NCBI GenBank assembly: GCA_049511115.1
Contig: JBEKYH010000199.1
Coordinates: 1 to 8,613 of the forward strand
Direction: 5' to 3'
Source of the DNA: JBEKYH01 sp049511115
GTDB taxonomy: Bacteria; Planctomycetota; Phycisphaerae; Tepidisphaerales; Tepidisphaeraceae
DNA: 8,613 nucleotides
The notes under the pieces are model-generated. The model did no database searches. It was not told where the DNA came from and saw only the letters and a program-made list of their open reading frames with translations. Made by a program: the position numbers and the translations under genes. Shown here piece after piece: positions 1-5,613 of the stretch; position 1 is the first letter of the stretch, and each line of letters starts with the position of its first letter.

Positions 1-2565
1 GGCCGGTCAATCGATGAGCATCGCGGCTCAAAATACAACATACCGATTGATCTGGCACAGACCAGCATTCTCGTCACCGGGGGAAAGACGAACTCCGTGA
101 ATCTGGGCGGGCAAGGAAGAGCCGTGGAGGGACGATTGATCCTCCCGCCGGAACTCGCGGGCCGAACCGATTGGAATGCGGAATGCGGCGGCCCGAATTA
201 CACTGAGATCAGCCCGGACGGCAAGGTCCGGGTCAATGATGTTATGCCCGGAAATTATGTAATTGGGGTCGATATCTATCATAACGGCGAGGGCAGCATT
301 ATTGCGTTTGGATCGTGTAGTGTAACCATGCCCGAGGGTGGCAACGTCAACGACGACCCGCTCCCCGCGCCGGAGATTCGCGTGCAGATGGAGCCGAAGG
401 CGCGCGCTTATACAGACGGACCGCATCCGATCATCGGCGGAATGGCAATAGATCGGGAGGGAAATCTCATTGACAGCGTCGGCATCGAAATTTCCTGGAA
501 TTCCAGCGAGACTGGCAATGCGAATGGGTCTACCACGCAGCCTATCGTTACTAAGATCGAGGTGGGAACGGCTTCGAACGGCCAATGGCAGACGGACGCC
601 GTCCCTCAAAGCGCCCTCTCAACAGTGCACATAAAGGCGGACAGGCCAGGATGTCTGGAAACCCTCGATTTTTCGCCGTCGGTTAAAGAATTGCTTGATC
701 GCAAGGCGAAACTCTTATTCACAAACAGCGCGGAACTAACGGGGCAGGTCGTGGACCCATCGGGCAAACCCATCACTGGGGCTTTTGTGAAGGCTTACGG
801 AGTTGGGGGGAATGATAGCTACCAAGTCGCGTCCGATATATCCGACGCGAACGGACACTTCGATTTGAACTACGTTCCGCGCGGCGACGTGATCGTAAGC
901 GCCATCTTGCAAAGTGTTGCGCCGGCGGAACAACACCTTCACGTCCCCGAAGAGCCCGCGCATAAGACAGTCACCAGCCTTGCACCGCTGCGCATTGTGC
1001 TTGGCGACAGCCACCGCGTTTTGCATGGGCGTGTCACGGACGGAAAAGGCACATCGATCGAAGGAGCCAGTGTGTCGGACGGCGGAAACCAACTTGCACC
1101 TGATCTTTGGTTTCCTCCCACTCCGGGGTCTAAGGTCGTGGTCACGGATAATCGGGGCCGATATGAAATTACTGGCGCGCCAGCCGGGGAATTAAATGCC
1201 AATGCTTCCAAGGCCGGGTTCTTCACTAGTAACGCCACGTTTTTGGCTGATCAGGACCAGATAGATTTTGTACTTGAACGGCAGGCCCAGGCCGATGTGC
1301 GCGGCACGGTGATCGACGCTGTTACGCACAAGCCGGTTGCGGAATTCACGGTGCGGACTGGCTTCACCGGTCCCCACGCCAAGGAGCCGAGTTTTCCGGA
1401 TGAGGGAGGTACCGTATTCGGCGACGGAAAATATGAGCAAGTTCTGAAGGCGGAACAACCCGACGATGACGCGATGTACCTGCAAATCCAGGCCAAGGGA
1501 TACATGCCCGCAGTCTCGCCGCCCATTAGAGAATCCGGGACCGTGGATTTTCAGTTGCAGCCGACCGGCGAATGGGGCGGGCGCGTTCTGGATGCCAAGG
1601 GAAAGCCAGTTGCAGGGTTATGGTTTGAGTTAGGGAATTCTAATACGTTTAGGCAGCACCTTGTCCCACCTCTTGCGAAAACGGACAAAGACGGGCGGTT
1701 TTCGATCTCGCCACGATTGGGCCGGTTTATCCTGATCGCCAATAACGACCAGGGGTATTTGATTCTCGACCAGCAGGATGTGTATCCAGCGCGCGACTGG
1801 ATACTCACCTCGTGGGGGCGCATCGAGGGACGAGTAAATTTGCCCGGTAATTACAAGCAAGGGCAAATCGATATGAGCTTCAGCGATCCACTTTCTCGAA
1901 TTCCCGGCGTGGAGTTTTATTTCGGAATTATCACATATGAAGCGAAGCTTGACGATCAAGATCGATTCACGCTTGGCCCCATTCCTCCGGGGCAAGTTCA
2001 CCTGAGCCTTCGCCTGATTCAGAAGGGTTCCAGTGGCGCCGTAATCAGTATTTTGGAAGACGCGGCGGACATACAGGTCGAAGCAGGCAAGACTGCGACG
2101 GTAACCATCGATGAAACGGCCCTCGGCCGATCGGTAACAGGGCACATCGGAACTTCCAAACAATGGAACAATAAAATAGACGGCATTATCCTCGCTAAGG
2201 CTTTGCGCCCGCCCAACCCACCTTCCGCCCTAACACAACCGAGCATGTCGCACGAAATGGAAATCTATCGCCGGGATTTCCTGGACACGGCGGCCGGTCA
2301 GGCATTTACAAATCAGGCAATGGATAGTCAGCCTTATTCGGGGACTTTGGATGCCTCGGGCAACTTCCAAATCGACAATGTTCCTGCCGGCGACTATGAA
2401 CTGGTCGTGCCGTTCTCGACGCCAGGGAACGAGACCATCCTTCGCTACCTGGAATTCAAGATGCCGGTGATTCAGGCGGGAAACGCCGTGCAGCCGCTGA
2501 AGTTGGGGGAGATCGATGCGGGGAGATTACAGAGCACAGAACCGAAGCATGCAAGCGGAGAGTAA
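1..2565 (+). CDS. C-terminal part of a large carboxypeptidase-regulatory-like repeat protein (5' end outside window)
   Basis: The frame is open from base 1 with no stop, so the gene begins upstream; a GTG at 97 is only an internal candidate start. The visible 854 residues form about eight repeats of a beta-sandwich pattern: G-x-V-x-D-x-x-G-K-P-V-x-G near the front, then a T-D-x-x-G-R-F strand and a P-x-G-x-Y/V turn. Clear copies, numbered from the GTG at 97, lie near residues 213-270 (GQVVDPSGKPITGAFV), 308-374, 400-469, 491-548 (GGRVLDAKGKPVAGLWFEL) and 574-642. Weaker ones lie at 8-60, 112-185 and 679-770. This resembles the CarboxypepD_reg/CNA_B-like folds of secreted or periplasmic proteins. 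No catalytic residues or membrane segments are visible. In planctomycetes such repeats often follow a BlaR1-like M56 peptidase or thioredoxin-like domain; whether one lies upstream cannot be seen. The repeat fold is fairly sure; the function is unknown. Confidence 0.85.
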   Translation, partial: GRSIDEHRGSKYNIPIDLAQTSILVTGGKTNSVNLGGQGRAVEGRLILPPELAGRTDWNAECGGPNYTEISPDGKVRVNDVMPGNYVIGVDIYHNGEGSIIAFGSCSVTMPEGGNVNDDPLPAPEIRVQMEPKARAYTDGPHPIIGGMAIDREGNLIDSVGIEISWNSSETGNANGSTTQPIVTKIEVGTASNGQWQTDAVPQSALSTVHIKADRPGCLETLDFSPSVKELLDRKAKLLFTNSAELTGQVVDPSGKPITGAFVKAYGVGGNDSYQVASDISDANGHFDLNYVPRGDVIVSAILQSVAPAEQHLHVPEEPAHKTVTSLAPLRIVLGDSHRVLHGRVTDGKGTSIEGASVSDGGNQLAPDLWFPPTPGSKVVVTDNRGRYEITGAPAGELNANASKAGFFTSNATFLADQDQIDFVLERQAQADVRGTVIDAVTHKPVAEFTVRTGFTGPHAKEPSFPDEGGTVFGDGKYEQVLKAEQPDDDAMYLQIQAKGYMPAVSPPIRESGTVDFQLQPTGEWGGRVLDAKGKPVAGLWFELGNSNTFRQHLVPPLAKTDKDGRFSISPRLGRFILIANNDQGYLILDQQDVYPARDWILTSWGRIEGRVNLPGNYKQGQIDMSFSDPLSRIPGVEFYFGIITYEAKLDDQDRFTLGPIPPGQVHLSLRLIQKGSSGAVISILEDAADIQVEAGKTATVTIDETALGRSVTGHIGTSKQWNNKIDGIILAKALRPPNPPSALTQPSMSHEMEIYRRDFLDTAAGQAFTNQAMDSQPYSGTLDASGNFQIDNVPAGDYELVVPFSTPGNETILRYLEFKMPVIQAGNAVQPLKLGEIDAGRLQSTEPKHASGE

Positions 2566-2566
2566 C

Positions 2567-2610
2567 GCCGCGTGTCGCACCCGTTGAAGTGCCCCAAGTG
2601 ACGCGGCTTT
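2567..2610. terminator. Possible terminator hairpin between convergent genes
   Basis: In the 47-base gap between two convergent stop codons, GCCGCGT (2567-2573) can pair with ACGCGGC (2601-2607), followed on the plus strand by TTT. The stem is only 7 bp, the loop is 27 bases and the T-run is short, so this is a weak candidate. Its position between convergent genes is the main support. Confidence 0.25.
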
Positions 2611-2612
2611 GC

Positions 2613-3065
2613 TCAATCCGCCCCCAGCGCGATCGCCACGAGTTCCGGCTCCGGCACGTTCGGCAGGTTCACGTCGCGGTGACGGACTTTGCGGTAGCCG
2701 AGCTGGCGGAAGATTTCGAGGACTTCGGTCCAGGTCGGGTACATCCGCTTGTTGACCTTCTTGTAAGTCTCGATGGCCATGACGAACTCGAATTGCTCGG
2801 CGTTCATTTCGCCTTCTTCGGCGCAGCGGCGTTCGTCGCTCAGACGGCGTCCCGGGCCGCGCCGGCGCTCCAGCCCCGAATCGCCGCGGCGATCGGCCTT
2901 GGCGGTGCGCCGCTCGGGACCGGTGTATCCCGATTCAGCGCGCGTTTCCTGCCGGCGGTCCACGCCACTGCGGCGGTCCACCTCGCTGAGCCGGCGGTTT
3001 GGGCCGGTACCGGGCTCCCGGCGTTCTTCCGCGACGCACTGATCCGTTTCCGTCGATGTCTTCAT
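2613..3065 (-). CDS. Small basic protein with Arg-Arg repeats and a conserved C-terminal segment, function unknown
   Basis: The protein has 150 residues from the ATG at 3065, which has GTGAGG 9 bases upstream. An ATG at 3098 would add 11 residues (MHSMQQVRQTP) but has no clear ribosome site. Residues 14-80 are a low-complexity, probably disordered stretch with nine Arg-Arg pairs preceded by Glu, Asp, Asn or Gly (for example EVDRRSGVDRRQ, GPERRTAKADRR), mostly 6-9 residues apart. Residues 87-125 look folded and helical: an FVMAIETYKK helix, then MYPTWTEVLEIFRQLGYRKV. I recall similar PTW-EVLE-LGY tails in planctomycete hypothetical proteins but could not check this. There is no signal peptide, membrane segment or catalytic motif. 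The arginine array suggests binding to nucleic acid, phosphate-rich ligands or a protein partner, but that is inference. The gene is on the same strand as nfo, 291 bases downstream of it, so it is probably transcribed separately. Confidence 0.75.
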   Translation of the reverse strand: MKTSTETDQCVAEERREPGTGPNRRLSEVDRRSGVDRRQETRAESGYTGPERRTAKADRRGDSGLERRRGPGRRLSDERRCAEEGEMNAEQFEFVMAIETYKKVNKRMYPTWTEVLEIFRQLGYRKVRHRDVNLPNVPEPELVAIALGAD

Positions 3066-3356
3066 TGGGGTTTGCCTCACTTGCTGCATCGAATGCATGA
3101 GGCAACGACTTTAGACCTCTCCGCGCCCCGATATTACCGGAACCGCGGAAATTGCCTTCTGGGCGTCGAATCGACCTATCGCCCGCAACAGCAATGCGAA
3201 AACGGGGCGGCATAATTCCGCCGGTCATGGCAGAAAGACTCTTTAACGCGAAGAACGCGAATGGACTTCTTGCCGACTCCTCGACCAATCACCACCACTA
3301 TCTGTATGGAGCGCCGAAGAAGTGACCCCGTGTTTTGGCGACACTTCACGTGCCCC
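3066..3356. other. Intergenic spacer between nfo and the Arg-Arg repeat gene
   Basis: This 291-base stretch holds no convincing gene. It should contain the end of the nfo transcript and the promoter of the Arg-Arg repeat gene. The only -10-like hexamer I see on the minus strand is TAATAT (3136-3131), and no good -35 box sits 17 bases upstream of it. An imperfect inverted repeat, GAAGTG (3319-3324) with CACTTC (3342-3347), lies just past the nfo stop, but it has a 17-base loop and no T-run. A 5-bp stem GGCGG/CCGCC (3206-3222) is also present. None of these is strong enough to call. Confidence 0.5.
3227..3325 (+). CDS. Doubtful 32-residue ORF in the nfo downstream spacer
   Basis: An ATG-to-TGA frame encodes 32 residues, containing LLADSSTNHHHYLYGAPKK near its end; a further in-frame ATG at 3194 would add 11 residues. 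It runs opposite to the neighbouring genes and is the only frame that fits within the spacer. There is no Shine-Dalgarno at a proper distance (the nearest G-rich stretch is 16 bases before the ATG). I recognise no family. It could easily be chance; it is listed because composition and codon endings are not obviously non-coding. Confidence 0.12.
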   Translation: MAERLFNAKNANGLLADSSTNHHHYLYGAPKK

Positions 3357-4202
3357 CTACATCAATCCCCGCAGCACTTCCAGATTCACCGCGTCCCAAT
3401 CCCTTCCGTCAGGGTGTTTCAGTTTGGGCGTTTCCAGGATTTTAGGAATCTTCTTGAACGCCTTGTCGCGGACAATGGGGCGGAACCCTTCCACACCAAT
3501 TTTGCCCAGGCCGATGTGCTCGTGGCGATCGACGCGGCTGCCAAGGTCTTTTTTGGAGTCGTTAAGATGCAGGACTTTCACGCGGTCCAGCCCAATCGTC
3601 GCTTCAATCTGCTTTCGAAACGCCGCGTATTTGCGGCCCCGGAAATCGTACCCGGCGGCGAAGAGGTGCGCCGTGTCGAGGCAGACCGCCAACCGCTCCG
3701 GCGATTTCACACGCTCGATAATCTCGGCAAGATGTTCGAGTTTGTATCCCAGCCCCGTGCCCTGCCCCGCGGTGATTTCAAGGCAAGTGAGTACGCCACC
3801 GGCGCTGATGGCCGCGTGGACCTGATCCAATCCCGCGGCGACCCGGCGCAAACCGGCTTCCTCGCCGCTGCCGACGTGCGCGCCCGGGTGCGTCACCAGG
3901 TAGGGTATTCCCAGTAAATCGCAGCGTGAGATTTCTTCGATGAAGAGCGCAATGCTGGCCTGCCAGACCTTATCATCGGGCGAGGCGAGATTGATCAAAT
4001 AGCTGTCGTGGCTGACGGTTTGATTCCATTTCAGACGATTGCAATTTAATTTCCATTGGGCAATTCCCTCCGCTTCCAGGGGTTTGCATTTCCATTGCTG
4101 CTGATTTTTCGTGAAGACCTGCACCGTATCCATCGAGAGCGCTTCGGCGGCGGTGAGAGCATGGTGCATTCCGCCGGCGATGGAGAGATGGGAGCCGAAC
4201 AT
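3357..4202 (-). CDS. nfo: Endonuclease IV (AP endonuclease, DNA base-excision repair)
   Basis: This enzyme cuts the DNA backbone 5' of abasic sites and removes 3'-blocking groups using a three-metal (zinc) centre in a TIM barrel. The product has 281 residues, close to the 285 of E. coli Nfo. It opens with the family signature GSHLSIAGG (3-11). All nine expected metal ligands are present by motif: H65 (HDSYLINL), H105 (THPGAHVG), E142 (LEITAGQG), D176 and H179 (LDTAHLFAAGYD), H212 (LHLNDSK), D225 and H227 (SRVDRH), E257 (ILETPK). The usual ENTAGQG is EITAGQG here, which leaves the ligand intact. The start at 4202 is chosen for homology and a strong AGGAGG 9 bases upstream. The same frame stays open up to an ATG at 4547, but that Pro/Ser-rich extension is antiparallel-free readthrough of mnmE in another frame, not protein. 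The gene follows mnmE by 13 bases and is very likely translationally coupled to it. Confidence 0.97.
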   Translation of the reverse strand: MFGSHLSIAGGMHHALTAAEALSMDTVQVFTKNQQQWKCKPLEAEGIAQWKLNCNRLKWNQTVSHDSYLINLASPDDKVWQASIALFIEEISRCDLLGIPYLVTHPGAHVGSGEEAGLRRVAAGLDQVHAAISAGGVLTCLEITAGQGTGLGYKLEHLAEIIERVKSPERLAVCLDTAHLFAAGYDFRGRKYAAFRKQIEATIGLDRVKVLHLNDSKKDLGSRVDRHEHIGLGKIGVEGFRPIVRDKAFKKIPKILETPKLKHPDGRDWDAVNLEVLRGLM

Positions 4203-4211
4203 GAGCGATTG

Positions 4212-4217
4212 CCTCCT
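4212..4217 (-). promoter_or_regulatory. nfo ribosome binding site overlapping the mnmE stop codon
   Basis: On the minus strand the sequence reads TAGGAGG followed by nine bases and then ATG. The TAG is the mnmE stop (4218-4216), and its last two bases are the first two of a perfect AGGAGG Shine-Dalgarno for nfo. Ribosomes finishing MnmE therefore stop on the nfo initiation site, which implies coupled translation and fixes the nfo start at 4202. Confidence 0.85.
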
Positions 4218-5574
4218 ATTTTCCGATGCAAAAGGTCGAGAAGACGCGGCCGAGTATATCGTCGGGGGAGATGTCGCCGAGAACTTCGCCGAGATGGTCG
4301 AGGGCGGTGCGAAGTTCGGCGGCGAGTAATTCGGCGGCGGGGACGAGGGCGGCTTGATGCAACGAATCCCGCGCGGCTTCGATGGCGCGGGCGTGGCGCG
4401 AGGTGAGGGCGAGTTCGGCGGCGCTGCCGGAGTGGCCGAAGGCGAGGGTGTCGAGGGCGGTGCGAAGATGTTCAATGCCATCGCCTGTGACGGCCGAAAC
4501 GCGCAGGTCGAACGATGCCATGCTCGTGTAGGGTGGGCATTGCCCACCTTCTGCGGAAATGGTGGGCGATGCCCACCCTACATCGATCAGGTCGATTTTG
4601 GTCAGGACGGTCAGGTCGGGCGCGCGGGGAAGTAGAAGGGGTGGGCGGGGGTCGGTGGAGTCGCGCACAAGGACAACAGCGTCGGCCTTTTGCAGCTCAT
4701 CGAGGGCGCGGCGGCGCATGTGCGATTCGATGGGGTCTGCTGAGGGGCCATCGGCTTCTTCGAGGCCGGCGACGTCGATTAACACGACGGCGCCGCGCGG
4801 GAGGATCACTTGCGCACTGAGGGCGTCGCGGGTAGTGCCGGCGATGGGAGAGACGACCGCGCGCGAGGAACGGGAGAGGGCGTTGAGGAGTGTGCTTTTG
4901 CCGGCGTTGGGACGGCCGGCTAATAAGATGCGCGGCTCGTAGGCGAGGCGGGCCAAACGCGTGCTTTGTTTCAGGAGGGAATCGAGGTCGGCTTGGACCT
5001 GGGCGATGCGTTTGGCGGATTCGTCTGCGGAAAGGAAACGCACGTCCTGGTCGGAGAAGTCGATCTCTGCCTCAATAAGGGCCAGGGTCTGGGCGATATT
5101 GTCCATCAAGGGGCGCAGGCGGCGGGAAAGTTCGCCGGCCATGAGGCGGCGGCCGGCGTCGAGTTCATTTTGATTGGCGGCGGCCACCACGGCGGCGACG
5201 CCTTCAGCCTGGGAGAGGTCCATCCGGCCGTTGAAGAAAGCGCGGGCCGTGAATTCGCCGGGCTCGGCGGGGCGCGCGCCGCGAAGGAGCAGTTGGTCCA
5301 GCAACAGGCGGGCCAAAAGTGGATTGCCGGGGATGTGAAATTCTACTAGGTCCTCGCCCGTGTAGCTTTTCCCTGCGGCGAAGGTGAATCCCCAGATGGG
5401 CGCCTTGGAGCCGCACAAATGAAGCGTCATGGGACGGGCCTGCGGCGGCTGAAAATCTTCGCGACACAAATCACGCAGAAGATCGACACAGTTTGGGCCG
5501 CTCACGCGCACGATCATTCGCGCCGCCGGCCCGACGGCACTGCTGATCGCGGCGATGGTGTCGTTTAGTCGCAC
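4216..5574 (-). CDS. mnmE: tRNA modification GTPase MnmE (TrmE)
   Basis: MnmE works with MnmG (GidA) to modify the wobble uridine (U34) of certain tRNAs to the aminomethyl/carboxymethylaminomethyl form, using a folate one-carbon donor and potassium-stimulated GTP hydrolysis. The 452 residues show the N-terminal folate-binding dimerisation domain (NDTIAAI at 4-10, SYTGEDLVEFH at 70-80), the helical domain entry (PGEFTARAFFNGRMDLSQAEG, 105-125), a G domain, and the FCIGK tail whose cysteine is family-typical. G-domain motifs are G1 GRPNAGKS (220-227, with the potassium-binding Asn223), G2 GTTRD (246-250), G3 DVAG (267-270, Val in place of the usual Thr), G4 TKID (325-328, Thr in place of Asn) and G5 VSA (359-361). 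Glu283 aligns with the catalytic Glu of switch II. Residues 332-349 are encoded by a palindromic repeat. The start is GTG at 5574, directly after an in-frame TAA, without a good Shine-Dalgarno. It lies 39 bases after yidC. Confidence 0.96.
   Translation of the reverse strand: MRLNDTIAAISSAVGPAARMIVRVSGPNCVDLLRDLCREDFQPPQARPMTLHLCGSKAPIWGFTFAAGKSYTGEDLVEFHIPGNPLLARLLLDQLLLRGARPAEPGEFTARAFFNGRMDLSQAEGVAAVVAAANQNELDAGRRLMAGELSRRLRPLMDNIAQTLALIEAEIDFSDQDVRFLSADESAKRIAQVQADLDSLLKQSTRLARLAYEPRILLAGRPNAGKSTLLNALSRSSRAVVSPIAGTTRDALSAQVILPRGAVVLIDVAGLEEADGPSADPIESHMRRRALDELQKADAVVLVRDSTDPRPPLLLPRAPDLTVLTKIDLIDVGWASPTISAEGGQCPPYTSMASFDLRVSAVTGDGIEHLRTALDTLAFGHSGSAAELALTSRHARAIEAARDSLHQAALVPAAELLAAELRTALDHLGEVLGDISPDDILGRVFSTFCIGK
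4528..4581. repeat. REP/MITE-like palindromic element inserted in frame in mnmE
   Basis: The two 21-base arms, 4528-4548 and 4561-4581, are reverse complements with one difference (a C/T change that still allows G-U pairing in RNA), and they flank a 12-base centre. Each arm is itself palindromic: GGTGGGCATTGCCCACC on the left and GGTGGGCGATGCCCACC on the right. Single-stranded DNA or RNA could therefore fold as one long hairpin or as two short ones. The unit is exactly 54 bases and begins at a codon boundary on the mnmE strand, encoding 18 residues (VGWASPT...GGQCPPY). I see no second copy and no clear target-site duplication in the window. The repeat type is inferred from structure; I recall similar translated strings (VG.AHPT, GGQCPPY) in planctomycete and other genomes, unverified. 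Confidence 0.85.
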
Positions 5575-5613
5575 AACTTAGGGCAAGGAGTGAGCTTCCT
5601 ATATGGCCCGAGT

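Noticed and set aside
2589..3215. A 208-codon plus-strand ORF over the Arg-Arg repeat gene
   Set aside because: The minus-strand frame has a ribosome site, a coherent repeat pattern and a conserved-looking tail. The plus frame looks like the complement of repeated Arg and Asp/Glu codons.
3319..3347. Inverted repeat GAAGTG/CACTTC as an nfo terminator
   Set aside because: The 6-bp stem has a 17-base loop and is not followed by a T-run on the minus strand, so it is too weak to call.
3357..4547. A 396-residue version of the nfo frame starting at 4547
   Set aside because: The first 115 residues are Pro/Ser/Ala-rich and run through the mnmE coding region in another frame, beginning inside the palindromic repeat. 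Endonuclease IV starts at MFGSHLS (4202), which has a perfect Shine-Dalgarno.
4626..4651. G-rich run in mnmE (plus strand) resembling a G-quadruplex
   Set aside because: It has runs of 4, 4, 3 and 5 G but an 8-base first loop, and it is explained by Pro/Leu/Arg codons of the RPPLLLPRAPD segment. There is no regulatory context.
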